Source: JBGQOG01 sp052113705
Lineage (GTDB): Bacteria > Pseudomonadota > Alphaproteobacteria > Rhodobacterales > Rhodobacteraceae
NCBI RefSeq assembly: GCF_052113705.1
Contig: NZ_JBGQOG010000004.1
Location: 186,001-250,000, forward strand
DNA length: 64,000 nt
Direction of reading: 5' to 3'
The notes under the pieces were generated by a model that saw nothing but the letters and a program-made list of their open reading frames with translations, was not told where the DNA came from and ran no database searches. Of the stretch, positions 1-8,025 are shown one piece after another; positions within the stretch are counted from its first letter, which is position 1; each line of letters opens with the position of its first letter. Made by a program: the position numbers and the translations under genes.

Positions 1-80
1 CGCCGTGCTGCGAATCCCGTGATGAGGATTATGTTGCCTTTTCAATGGGCTACGAGTGCGTTCATCGCCTGTAAACCCGG

Positions 81-109
81 TTGACTCACGCGGCCGTGAC
101 GACTAGTTA
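81..109 (+). promoter_or_regulatory. Sigma70-type promoter of the atp F0 operon
   Basis: A -35 box TTGACT at 81-86 and a -10 box TAGTTA at 104-109 are separated by exactly 17 bases, about 28 bases upstream of the first atp gene. A C5/G5 inverted repeat (about 112-126) follows in the leader, just before the start codon. The match is by eye; no start site is known. Positions 1-80 hold no feature I can support. Confidence 0.6.
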
Positions 110-136
110 ACCCCCAGACGCAACCGGGGGTGGCCC

Positions 137-487
137 ATGTCCTCTGAACCCTCTGACGATGATGCGAAAAAGCTGTCTCAGCTGGAAACGCGCATCGCAG
201 AAGCAAAGAAGGCGCTGGAGCCCAAAGCGCGCGCGGACGAGCATTTCAGTCAGGCGAATCTGGCCTGGCGCATGGTGATCGAACTGGTATCGGGCCTGGG
301 GATCGGGTTTGGCATCGGATATGGGGCGGATGTTGTCTTTGGCACGCTGCCGATATTCCTGGTGGTCTTCACGTTCCTTGGATTGGCCGCAGGCGTGCGC
401 GTGATGATGCGCACCGCGGCTGAGGTGGGTGCCGGCGAGGTCGCCAAGGGTAAGACGGCGGATGACACCGCATCGCGAGAGGGATGA
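137..487 (+). CDS. atpI: F0F1 ATP synthase subunit I (AtpI)
   Basis: A 116-residue membrane protein of the AtpI/Atp1 family, an accessory factor for F0 c-ring assembly or Mg handling. The first 45 residues are charged and helical, then come two hydrophobic segments (about residues 47-68 and 73-92) with the glycine-rich GxGxGxGYGAD stretch typical of the family. It is the first gene of the atpI-B-E-X-F operon and overlaps atpB by 4 bases (ATGA). The start is the first ATG after a G-rich stretch that serves as a weak ribosome site. Identity rests on position and topology as well as sequence. Confidence 0.9.
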   Translation: MSSEPSDDDAKKLSQLETRIAEAKKALEPKARADEHFSQANLAWRMVIELVSGLGIGFGIGYGADVVFGTLPIFLVVFTFLGLAAGVRVMMRTAAEVGAGEVAKGKTADDTASREG

Positions 488-1242
488 CAGACGTGGCAAC
501 GGAAGCACATGAAGGTGGCCTGACTTTCCACCCGATGGACCAGTTCATCGTGAAGCCCCTCTTCGGAGAGGGTCCGATCCATTGGTACACGCCCACCAAC
601 GCCACCTTGTGGATGGCGCTGGCGGTGCTGGCCATCGTGCTGGTGCTGGTCGTCGGTACCCGCGGCCGTGCCGTGGTCCCGAGCCGTGCGCAATCGGTGG
701 CCGAGCTGACCTTTGGTCTGATCCATAAGATGGTTGAGGATGTTTCCGGCAAAGAAGGCCTGAAATACTTCCCCTATGTGATGACCCTGTTCTGCTTCAT
801 CGTCTTCTCGAACTTCCTCGGGCTGATCCCGATGTCGTTCTCGACCACCTCGCATATCGCGGTGACCTTCATTCTGGCGCTGTCGGTCTTCCTTGGTGTG
901 ACCATTCTTGGTCTCGTCAAGCACGGCACGCATTTCCTCGGCCTGTTCTGGGTGACGTCGGCGCCGCTGGCGATCCGCCCGGTTCTGGCGGTGATCGAAC
1001 TGATCTCGTATTTCGTTCGCCCCGTCTCGCACAGCATTCGTCTTGCGGGCAACGTCATGGCCGGTCACGCCGTGCTGAAAGTATTCGCGGGCTTTGCGGC
1101 AATCGCTGCCATCGCCCCGGTGTCGATCATCGCCATCGCGGCGATGTACGGTCTGGAAGTCCTCGTGGCGCTGATCCAGGCCTATGTGTTCACCATCCTG
1201 ACTTGCGTCTACCTCAAAGACGCGCTGCACCCGGCGCACTGA
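484..1242 (+). CDS. atpB: ATP synthase F0 subunit a
   Basis: The 252-residue proton-channel subunit of the F0 sector in the inner membrane. It has five to six hydrophobic helices and the conserved RLxxNxxAG segment, in which Arg of about position 186 (IRLAGNVMAGH) is the essential residue facing the c-ring. Length is normal for alphaproteobacteria. It overlaps atpI by 4 bases, so translation is probably coupled, and is followed by a 54-base gap before atpE that carries its own AAGGAG ribosome site. Confidence 0.98.
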   Translation: MTDVATEAHEGGLTFHPMDQFIVKPLFGEGPIHWYTPTNATLWMALAVLAIVLVLVVGTRGRAVVPSRAQSVAELTFGLIHKMVEDVSGKEGLKYFPYVMTLFCFIVFSNFLGLIPMSFSTTSHIAVTFILALSVFLGVTILGLVKHGTHFLGLFWVTSAPLAIRPVLAVIELISYFVRPVSHSIRLAGNVMAGHAVLKVFAGFAAIAAIAPVSIIAIAAMYGLEVLVALIQAYVFTILTCVYLKDALHPAH

Positions 1243-1296
1243 CGCTCCGGACTGCATAATCCTATCCAACCTTTCCAAGCCTCAAGGAGCACCATC

Positions 1297-1530
1297 ATGG
1301 AAGGCATCGCACAACTCGGTCAATACCTCGGCGCGGGCCTGGCCTGCATCGGCATGGCCGGCGCCGCCATCGGCGTGGGCAATGTGGCCGGCAACTACCT
1401 GTCGGGCGCGCTGCGCAACCCGTCGGCTGCCGCTTCGCAAACCGCCACGCTGTTCATCGGCATGGCATTCGCCGAAGCACTGGGCATCTTCTCGTTCCTG
1501 GTTGCTCTGCTGCTCTTGTTCGCAGTCTGA
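1297..1530 (+). CDS. atpE: ATP synthase F0 subunit c
   Basis: A 77-residue proteolipid made of two transmembrane hairpin helices; about ten copies form the proton-driven rotor ring. The glycine-rich first helix (GAGLACIGMAGAAIGVG) and the polar loop around RNP are visible. The proton-binding carboxylate is Glu60 in the second helix (FAEALGIF). An AAGGAG ribosome site lies 7 bases before the ATG, stronger than that of neighbouring genes, fitting the high subunit stoichiometry. Confidence 0.98.
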   Translation: MEGIAQLGQYLGAGLACIGMAGAAIGVGNVAGNYLSGALRNPSAAASQTATLFIGMAFAEALGIFSFLVALLLLFAV

Positions 1531-1608
1531 TCCCTTTATCGCATCCTTGCGGTCGGATGGGCCCCCTGATGGGCCCATCCGGTTATTTGAAGGGTCCAGG
1601 GGGACGAC

Positions 1609-2163
1609 ATGGCAACTGAAACGCACGAAGCGGTAGCAGATATGGCCCATGCGGCCGGTCATACCGCTGAAAAAGCGGGTATGCCGCAGCTGGATTTCTC
1701 GACGTTCCCGAACCAGATCTTCTGGCTCGTGATCACGTTGGTGGTGATCTACTGGGTGCTCTCGCGCATCGCGCTGCCGCGGATTGGTGCGGTTCTGGCG
1801 GATCGCCAGGGAACCATCAGCGGTGATCTGAGCGCGGCGGAAGAATTGAAGATGAAGGCGAAAGAAGCCGAGGCTGCCTATCAGGCCGCTCTGGTGGAAG
1901 CGCGTTCGGAAGCGAACAAGATCGTGACGGCCGCCAAGGCCGAGATCAAGGCCGAGCTGGATGCCTCCATCGCGCAAGCGGATGCGGGGATCGCGGCAAA
2001 GGCAGCGGAATCGGAAGCCCGGATCAATGAGATCCGCGCCGGTGCTCTGGCAGCTGTGGAAGCAGTGGCCAAAGATACCGCGGCCGAGATTGTCGCGGCA
2101 TTCGGCGGTGCTGTCGATCCGGCAGCGGTGTCCGAGGCCGTCTCCGCACGGCTGAAGGGGTGA
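1609..2163 (+). CDS. atpX: ATP synthase F0 subunit b' (second stalk subunit)
   Basis: A 184-residue b-type peripheral stalk protein with one membrane helix (about residues 35-55, IFWLVITLVVIYWVLSRI) followed by a long alanine- and charge-rich coiled coil. It lies directly before a second b gene. The paired b/b' arrangement is known from photosynthetic bacteria including Rhodobacter, where the two form a heterodimer. It carries an extra polar N-terminus of about 28 residues before the membrane helix. The ribosome site AGGGGG precedes the ATG. Confidence 0.93.
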   Translation: MATETHEAVADMAHAAGHTAEKAGMPQLDFSTFPNQIFWLVITLVVIYWVLSRIALPRIGAVLADRQGTISGDLSAAEELKMKAKEAEAAYQAALVEARSEANKIVTAAKAEIKAELDASIAQADAGIAAKAAESEARINEIRAGALAAVEAVAKDTAAEIVAAFGGAVDPAAVSEAVSARLKG

Positions 2164-2167
2164 TGGT

Positions 2168-2725
2168 ATGAAAAAACTTTCCGGTCTTCTCATCCTCGCC
2201 GCCACGCCGGCATTTGCCGCCGGGGATGTTGCGTTCTTCTCGCTGCGCAACACCAACCTCATCGTGCTGCTGGCCTTTCTGCTGTTCATTGGCGTGCTGG
2301 TCTATTTCAAAGTGCCGACGCTGATCGGCGCTTTGCTGGACAAACGCGCCGCGGGCATCAAGTCGGATCTCGACGAAGCGCGGGCTCTGCACGAAGAAGC
2401 CAAGACGCTGCTGGCCTCGTATGAGCGCAAATCGCGCGAAGTGCGGGATCTGGCGGATCAGATCGTCACCTCGGCCAAGCGCGATGCGCAGGCTGCGGCC
2501 GATCAGGCAAAGGTCGATCTGGCCAGCACCATCGCCCGTCGGGTGAAGGCTGCGGAAGAGCAGATCGCCTCGGCCGAGGCTGGCGCTCTGCGTCAGGTCA
2601 AGGACCGTGCGGTCACCATCGCGGTGGCGGCGGCATCGGAACTCCTGCGCAAGCAGCTGAGCGCCGATGACAAAGCCAAGCTGATGGATGCCTCGATCAC
2701 CGAGGTCGAGACCCGTCTGCACTGA
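2168..2725 (+). CDS. atpF: ATP synthase F0 subunit b
   Basis: A 185-residue peripheral stalk subunit, last gene of the F0 operon, 4 bases after atpX. The N-terminus looks like a cleavable signal (KKLSGLLILAATPAFAAG), followed by a membrane helix (about residues 31-50) and a long charged coiled coil that reaches F1. The gene is followed by a strong intrinsic terminator. The F1 genes are not in this window, in keeping with the split F0 and F1 operons of this group. Confidence 0.95.
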   Translation: MKKLSGLLILAATPAFAAGDVAFFSLRNTNLIVLLAFLLFIGVLVYFKVPTLIGALLDKRAAGIKSDLDEARALHEEAKTLLASYERKSREVRDLADQIVTSAKRDAQAAADQAKVDLASTIARRVKAAEEQIASAEAGALRQVKDRAVTIAVAAASELLRKQLSADDKAKLMDASITEVETRLH

Positions 2726-2743
2726 GCGGCACGACCAAGATTG

Positions 2744-2773
2744 AAAAACCCGGCCATCGTGCCGGGTTTTTTT
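2744..2773 (+). terminator. Intrinsic terminator of the atp F0 operon
   Basis: A perfect stem AAACCCGGC/GCCGGGTTT with a 6-base loop followed by a run of T. It lies 19 bases after the atpF stop codon. Confidence 0.92.
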
Positions 2774-2803
2774 ATGTCTGGAGACCGGCCTGCGGGGCGG
2801 GGC

Positions 2804-3574
2804 TCAGGGCCGCTCGGTCTCATGCCGCAGGCGCAGCTGCGCGATCGCCTCGTGCCGTTCGGCTTTCTCCTGTTCGGCGAGCACCAGTTGCACGAAATCC
2901 ATATGCCCCTGCACCGCCGCCCGCGCGCCCTCGGAATCGCGGGCCTGCAGCGCCGCGTTGATCGCCCGGTGCTGTTCCAGCAGCGTGTCGCGGGTGGAGC
3001 GCTGCCGAAACATGATCGAGCGGTTGTAAAACACCCCCTCACGCAGCAATTCAAACATCGCCCGCATCATGTGCAGCATCACCACATTATGGCTGGCTTC
3101 GATGATCGCCATGTGAAATTCGGCATCGAGGCCCGCCTCATCGGCCGGATTGCGCTTGGGATGCGCGGCCTCCATCCGGGTGAAGATCGACTGGATCACC
3201 GCAAGATCGGTGTCGGAGGCCAGGCGCGCCGCACGGTCGGCGGCCAGCCCCTCCAGATCGCGCCGGAAGGAGAGATAATCGGTCACCGCCTCACTATGGC
3301 TGGCGAAAAGCCGGATCAGCGCGGGCGAAAATGCCGAGCCCAGAACATCGGCCACGAAAATTCCTGCCCCGGCACGGGTCACCAGGAGCCCGGCCTCCTG
3401 CAACTCCGCCACCGCATCGCGCAGCGAGGGGCGCGAGACGCCCAGCCGCTCCGACAGCTCGCGCTCCGAGGGCAGCCGTTCGCCGGGCCGCAGGATGCCC
3501 TGCAGGATCAGCCCTTCAATCTGCCGCACCACGGCAGCAGAGAGTTTTTCGGCCTCGATGGTTTGAAACGGCAT
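2804..3574 (-). CDS. GntR family transcriptional regulator, FadR/FCD subfamily
   Basis: A 256-residue regulator with an N-terminal winged helix (about residues 8-75; LPSERELSERLGVSRPSLRDA is the recognition region) and a C-terminal FCD ligand domain (about 95-225). Metal-binding residues of FCD are visible: Asp and His in DAEFHMAII, His in LLEQHRAI and His in VQGHMDF. It resembles the PdhR/LldR/GlcC group, which senses small carboxylic acids, but the ligand cannot be told from sequence. The start chosen (position 3574) has a GGGAGG ribosome site; a longer frame upstream lacks one. No target operon is adjacent. Confidence 0.9.
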   Translation of the reverse strand: MPFQTIEAEKLSAAVVRQIEGLILQGILRPGERLPSERELSERLGVSRPSLRDAVAELQEAGLLVTRAGAGIFVADVLGSAFSPALIRLFASHSEAVTDYLSFRRDLEGLAADRAARLASDTDLAVIQSIFTRMEAAHPKRNPADEAGLDAEFHMAIIEASHNVVMLHMMRAMFELLREGVFYNRSIMFRQRSTRDTLLEQHRAINAALQARDSEGARAAVQGHMDFVQLVLAEQEKAERHEAIAQLRLRHETERP

Positions 3575-3732
3575 GGATCCCTCCCGGATGTGGTCAGAAT
3601 CTATGACCGCTTGTGGCGGGACGCAATGGGGCACCGCAGCAGCGCTGCCGCAAAAGCCTGACCCCAAACACAGGCTGGTCCTGCACAAAGGCCCGCCCCT
3701 GAATAGGCCCGCCTCACAACAGGTCCGCCATG

Positions 3733-3762
3733 CAAAAGGCCGGCCCCGAAGGACCGGCCTTT
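3733..3762 (-). terminator. Intrinsic terminator after the OmpA-like gene
   Basis: On the minus strand AAAGGCCGGTCC, loop TTCG, GGGCCGGCCTTTT. The TTCG tetraloop and flanking A/T runs make it probably bidirectional. It lies 22 bases beyond the stop codon. Confidence 0.85.
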
Positions 3763-3783
3763 ATCGTCGCGGATCGTCCCGGC

Positions 3784-4449
3784 TCAGTTGGTCGGAACGA
3801 TGATGAATTCCACGCGGCGGTTTTGCGCGCGGCCTTCCGGGGTGTAGTTCGAGGCGATCGGTTGATCCTCGCCACGGCCATAGGCCTGCACACGGCTCGA
3901 GGGAACACCGGCGCTGATCAGCACCGAGGCCACCGAATTCGCGCGCTGTTGCGACAGGCGCTGGTTGTAATCCGCCGCGCCGGTGTTGTCGGTGTGGCCG
4001 ACCACTTGCACGCGGGTGTTCGGATAGCGGTTCAGGCTGCCCGCCAGCGTGTAGATGTCGCCCTGCAGATCCGGGCGCAGGGTGGCGCTGTCGGTGGCAA
4101 AGAGCACGTCTTGCGGCATGGTCACCACCAGCTGATTGCCGTTGTTGACGATGCTGACACCGTTCGAGCCGATGTCGCGCTGCAGCTCGGCTGCCTGTTT
4201 GTCCAGCTGGCTGCCGATCAGGCCGCCAACACCGGCGCCGATGGCGGCACCCACTGCGGCTTTGGCCAGTTTGTCATCGCCCTTGCGGGTGCCGCCCAGC
4301 AGGCCGCCGATGATCGCCCCGGTCACGGCGCCGCTTTGCGCCCGGCTTTGCGTCGGCGCGGAGGATTGGTAGCCGCCGGAAGTGTCGGTACAGGCGCTGA
4401 GCGCGAACAGTCCCGCCGTCGCCAGCATCAGGGTGGTTTTGGTTTTCAT
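3784..4449 (-). CDS. OmpA family outer-membrane lipoprotein with glycine zipper
   Basis: A 221-residue protein with a lipoprotein signal peptide ending in the lipobox LSAC (Cys20), a short linker, a glycine-zipper membrane region (about residues 40-80, repeated GxxxG as in GAIIGGLLGG and GAGVGGLIG) and a C-terminal OmpA peptidoglycan-binding domain (about 110-215) with the VVGHTDNTG and QRLSQQRANSV motifs. The architecture matches YiaD-type lipoproteins. It probably tethers the outer membrane to peptidoglycan. It stands alone, with a GAGGCGG ribosome site and its own terminator. Confidence 0.93.
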   Translation of the reverse strand: MKTKTTLMLATAGLFALSACTDTSGGYQSSAPTQSRAQSGAVTGAIIGGLLGGTRKGDDKLAKAAVGAAIGAGVGGLIGSQLDKQAAELQRDIGSNGVSIVNNGNQLVVTMPQDVLFATDSATLRPDLQGDIYTLAGSLNRYPNTRVQVVGHTDNTGAADYNQRLSQQRANSVASVLISAGVPSSRVQAYGRGEDQPIASNYTPEGRAQNRRVEFIIVPTN

Positions 4450-4610
4450 ATTGCCGCCTCATTCGTTGCGTCCCGCAATGGAACGCGCTCCTTATACCAA
4501 AGGTTCCCGGGGAGGCGCCATTGTTGCCGCAGGGCGGGCAATATTCCGCGCATCACTTCACCGAGAGGGCGGCAGCGCCCCGGGGCGATCGGGATCACGA
4601 AGGGCAGGGT

Positions 4611-5609
4611 TCAGGCGGCAGCCACCATCTGCCGGGATTTGGTTTCCTTGGAGAACATCGCCACTTCCCAGCTTTCCAACCAGCTGCGGGCCGGGTCGCG
4701 GTGCTTGCCTGCCAGTTTAGCGGCCAGGCGCCGCCGCGCGCTGTCGGGCAGAAGCGCGGTGTAGTCGGGCGTCGCGCGCAGGGTTTCCACCCAGAGCCCT
4801 TCGGCCAGCACCACCTCCTGTTCGGCGAACAGCATATGGTAGAGCACCTGCCGTCCGGCATGGGGCGCGGGCGCGGCCGTGTCGCCGGGGCGCACCACCT
4901 GATCGGCACGGGCGAACATCTCATTGTCGCCAAACCACAGCTGCAGTTCCGGCGCGGCCAGCAACAGCCCATGCCCCCGTGTGAGGGTCAAAGGGCGCTG
5001 CGGCAGGGCCGGGCCGAAGCAATCGGCCTGCAAGGTCAGCGGGCGGGCAGAGGGCGGGCAAAGCCGCCCGAGCGCCACCTGACCCACCCACAAGAGCGGC
5101 TGATAGCCATTGTCGCGCGTCAGCACCTTGTCGCCGGGGCGCAGCCAGTCAATAGGTTGCTCGCCTTCGTCGGTGGCGATGGAGCTGCCTGCACCCAGGC
5201 AGGGCAGGGCCGCGATTTCTTCAGGACGCGCGCGCACGAAGACCTCGGAGGCCGGCATCTCCTCCTCATAGGTCATCCCCGGTTCCAGAGGTTCCGAGGC
5301 CATCAACAAACGCACCGTGCCGCCGATTTCGATCCGGTCGAGACGGAGGCTGCCGCCGCGCGGACGGTTCAGAAAGATGGGCGCATCTGCCGTCATCGTG
5401 CCCCGGGCCAGCGCGTTGCCGCGCGCGTCGCGCAGGATCACATCTGTGGGGTCGTGCCGCTCGGGGCGGCGAAACACGCCGCTGCGCCGCCGCTCCTGCC
5501 CGGTGTCGATGTGCAAAAGCATGGTGGTGGCATCAAAGCTCGGCACCAGCGTCCAGCAGCCATGTACATCATCATGGATCAACGATTCGGGGGGGTATCC
5601 GAAATCCAT
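4611..5609 (-). CDS. Hint-domain (hedgehog/intein-like) protein
   Basis: A 332-residue protein. Residues about 15-125 form an unrecognised beta-rich N-terminal part; residues about 135-275 match the Hint_2-type domain found many times over in Rhodobacterales. The block A cysteine is present (Cys137 in PCLGAG), followed by IATDEGEQPIDWLRPGD, and a block B-like histidine (His213 in TRGHGLLL). Hint domains catalyse self-cleavage or splicing through an N-S acyl shift, but bacterial Hint_2 proteins have no settled function. There is no signal peptide. The start at 5609 has an AGAGAGGAAG ribosome site; an upstream in-frame ATG has none. Confidence 0.8.
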   Translation of the reverse strand: MDFGYPPESLIHDDVHGCWTLVPSFDATTMLLHIDTGQERRRSGVFRRPERHDPTDVILRDARGNALARGTMTADAPIFLNRPRGGSLRLDRIEIGGTVRLLMASEPLEPGMTYEEEMPASEVFVRARPEEIAALPCLGAGSSIATDEGEQPIDWLRPGDKVLTRDNGYQPLLWVGQVALGRLCPPSARPLTLQADCFGPALPQRPLTLTRGHGLLLAAPELQLWFGDNEMFARADQVVRPGDTAAPAPHAGRQVLYHMLFAEQEVVLAEGLWVETLRATPDYTALLPDSARRRLAAKLAGKHRDPARSWLESWEVAMFSKETKSRQMVAAA

Positions 5610-5774
5610 TGCCTGCTTCCTCTCTCGCCTGCGCATCGGGCCATGGCGCATCATCCCGAAACCGGGCAAATGATCTGTTAACAGCCCCCCGCCATTTCAT
5701 TCAATTTGCGTCGAATTTTGCCCGGTGGGCGCTGCGGACTTGCCCGGAACCGGGTGGCAGGGCATACGGTTTTG

Positions 5775-6419
5775 ATGACACGCCAATTGCCCTACGCCCA
5801 GATGCACGAGATCTTTTCCCGCTTCGCCGCGCTTGAGCCGGAGCCGAAGGGGGAGTTGGAGCATGTGAATGCCTATACGCTGCTGGTCGCGGTGGCGCTC
5901 TCGGCGCAGGCGACGGATGCGGGGGTGAACAAGGCCACGCGCGGGTTGTTTCCCATCGCGGATACGCCGCAAAAAATGCTCGACCTCGGGCTGGAGGGGC
6001 TGACCGAGAAGATCAAGACCATCGGCCTGTTCCGGCAAAAGGCGAAGAACGTGATTCGCATGTCCGAGATCCTGGTGGCCGAGTATGGCGGCCAGGTGCC
6101 ATCATCCCGCGCGGCGCTGCAAAGCCTGCCGGGGGTGGGGCGCAAGACCGCCAATGTGGTCCTGAACATGTGGTTTCACCTGCCCGCCCAGGCCGTGGAC
6201 ACGCATATCTTCCGGCTCGGCAACCGCTCGGGCATTTGCCCCGGCCGCGATGTCGAGGCGGTCGAGCGCGCCATTGAAGACCATATTCCCGCCGAGTTTC
6301 AACAGCATGCGCATCACTGGATGATCCTGCATGGCCGCTATATCTGCGTCGCGCGCAAACCCAAATGCGCCGTCTGCCCCATCAAAGACATCTGCCTATT
6401 CGAGGAGAAAACCGCGTGA
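5775..6419 (+). CDS. nth: Endonuclease III
   Basis: A 214-residue DNA glycosylase/AP lyase for oxidised pyrimidines in base excision repair. The helix-hairpin-helix LPGVGRKTANVV contains the catalytic Lys124, and Asp142 lies in AVDTHIFR. The C-terminal 4Fe-4S loop has the canonical C-X6-C-X2-C-X5-C spacing (CVARKPKCAVCPIKDIC). The start was set at MTRQLPYAQ, which matches family length; a longer frame reaches 5706 but adds 23 unconserved residues. The stop overlaps the start of the next gene. Confidence 0.95.
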   Translation: MTRQLPYAQMHEIFSRFAALEPEPKGELEHVNAYTLLVAVALSAQATDAGVNKATRGLFPIADTPQKMLDLGLEGLTEKIKTIGLFRQKAKNVIRMSEILVAEYGGQVPSSRAALQSLPGVGRKTANVVLNMWFHLPAQAVDTHIFRLGNRSGICPGRDVEAVERAIEDHIPAEFQQHAHHWMILHGRYICVARKPKCAVCPIKDICLFEEKTA

Positions 6420-7402
6420 AAAAATATCAGGTTGTCGGCATCGGCAATGCGATTGTCGACGTTCTGAGCCAGTGCGACGATGATTTTCTCGATCTGATGG
6501 GGATCGAAAAGGGCATCATGCAGCTGGTCGAGCGCGAGCGGGGCGAATTGCTCTATGGCGCGATGAAGGAGCGCACGCAGGCGCCCGGCGGCTCGGTTGG
6601 CAATACGATCGCGGGTCTGGGCAACCTCGGCCTGACCTCGGCTTTCATCGGCCGGGTGCGCGATGATGCCCTGGGCCGGTTTTATGCCAAATCGCTGACG
6701 CTGGAGGGGACCGATTTCCCCAACCCGCCGGTGGCGGGGGCGGAGCTGCCCACTTCGCGCAGCATGATCTTCGTCTCGGCGGATGGCGAGCGCTCGATGA
6801 ATACCTATCTGGGGATCAGCGCCGATCTGGGACCGGAAGATGTTGCAGATGATGTGGCTGGCAGCACCGAATACCTGTTTTTGGAGGGCTATTTGTTCGA
6901 TAAAGACAAGGGCAAGGAGGCCTTTCACAAGGCCGCAGCCGCCTGTCACAAGGGCGGCGGCAAGGCCGGGATCGCTTTGTCGGACCCGTTCTGCGTGGAC
7001 CGCCACCGCACCGACTTCCGCCGTCTCGTGCGTGACGAGATGGATTACGTGATCGGCAATCAGCACGAATATGAGGCCCTCTATCAGACCGGGCTTGAGG
7101 AGGCGCTGAAGCAGGCGGCCGCCGAATGCAGCACGGTGGTCTGCACCCGATCGGGCGCGGATGTGGTGCTGATCCGCGGCACCGAGCGGGTTGAGGTGCC
7201 GGTGCACCGTGTGGTGCCGGTGGATGCCACCGGCGCGGGCGACCAGTTCGCGGCAGGTTTCCTCTATGGCGTGGCCACGGGGCAGACGCTCGCGGTGGCG
7301 GGCCGCATGGGCTGCATCGCGGCGGCCGAAGTCATCAGCCATTTCGGCGCCCGCCCCGAGGTGGACGTGAAGGCGCTGTTCCGCGGTCAGGGCCTCATCT
7401 GA
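6416..7402 (+). CDS. Adenosine kinase (PfkB family)
   Basis: A 328-residue PfkB-fold sugar/nucleoside kinase starting with GTG that overlaps the nth stop (GTGA) and has a GAGGAG ribosome site inside nth. The N-terminal motif GIGNAIVDVL and the signature DATGAGDQFAAGF (catalytic Asp276) are clear. The overall pattern, with GGSVGNTIAGLG near residue 60, is that of the adenosine kinase/ribokinase-like proteins of alphaproteobacteria, which phosphorylate adenosine to AMP for purine salvage. Substrate specificity is inferred from family resemblance only. Confidence 0.88.
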   Translation: MKKYQVVGIGNAIVDVLSQCDDDFLDLMGIEKGIMQLVERERGELLYGAMKERTQAPGGSVGNTIAGLGNLGLTSAFIGRVRDDALGRFYAKSLTLEGTDFPNPPVAGAELPTSRSMIFVSADGERSMNTYLGISADLGPEDVADDVAGSTEYLFLEGYLFDKDKGKEAFHKAAAACHKGGGKAGIALSDPFCVDRHRTDFRRLVRDEMDYVIGNQHEYEALYQTGLEEALKQAAAECSTVVCTRSGADVVLIRGTERVEVPVHRVVPVDATGAGDQFAAGFLYGVATGQTLAVAGRMGCIAAAEVISHFGARPEVDVKALFRGQGLI

Positions 7403-7457
7403 GCCCGCCACGGCGCGGGCCAAGATGCGACAGCATTCCGCCGAAGGCTTGGAAGTC

Positions 7458-7492
7458 AAAAGGGCCCGCAGGCAGAGGCTGCGGGCCCTTTT
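7458..7492 (+). terminator. Intrinsic terminator after the adenosine kinase gene
   Basis: Stem AAGGGCCCGCAG / CTGCGGGCCCTT with a short loop and a T-run, 55 bases after the stop codon. The symmetric A and T flanks make it a possible bidirectional terminator. Confidence 0.88.
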
Positions 7493-7952
7493 ACATGTGA
7501 CGTAGGCCGCGGAGTGGGGGCACCCCGCGACCTTTCCCGGCCTGCCTTTGGTCTGACGCCTGCTGCTACCGCGCGCCGGACCTTTGGCACTTCGCCCTGT
7601 AACGAAAAGCCGGAAATTCTCTTAGATCAAAATCTTGGAACTCTCTTGCCGGTCATGGACCGACAGCGGTGCCTTCAATATATCGCACCGGTTACTGCTC
7701 AATCGGGCGCTTGCGGTGCCCATCATCTGCGCAGGGTCACCCCGGGGGCGCAGGTTCCCAAAGCATCGGAAAGCTGCCTCTGCGTGGGGGCGGGGGTGGT
7801 CCAGCGTTGGACTCAGTTCACCGTGTCAGTGAGGGGCGGTCAATAAACCCGGTGACGGAGGGCATAAACCATCGGCATAAAAGCTGTGGTTTTGTCGGAC
7901 AGCGTCCGCGCGGCAGGCCCGATACCGCTTCCGACGAGGCGCTGCGCGATGC
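7493..7952. other. Gene-less stretch between two facing terminators
   Basis: About 460 bases between the terminator of the adenosine kinase gene and that of the sulfotransferase gene. Open frames here show no family resemblance and no good ribosome sites, and base composition is somewhat lower in GC than in the neighbours around 7610-7700. I see no tRNA, insertion sequence or riboswitch pattern. It could hide a small RNA or be decayed sequence. Confidence 0.4.
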
Positions 7953-7982
7953 GAAAAGGGCGCCCCGTGCGAAGGGCGCCCA
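7953..7982 (-). terminator. Intrinsic terminator after the sulfotransferase gene
   Basis: On the minus strand GGGCGCCC, loop TTCGCAC, GGGGCGCCC followed by TTTTC. It lies 43 bases beyond the stop codon of the gene ending at 8026. Confidence 0.85.
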
Positions 7983-8025
7983 AAGAGCCGAAACCTTGAG
8001 CCTCTGGCCGCTGTCCTTGGCCGCT

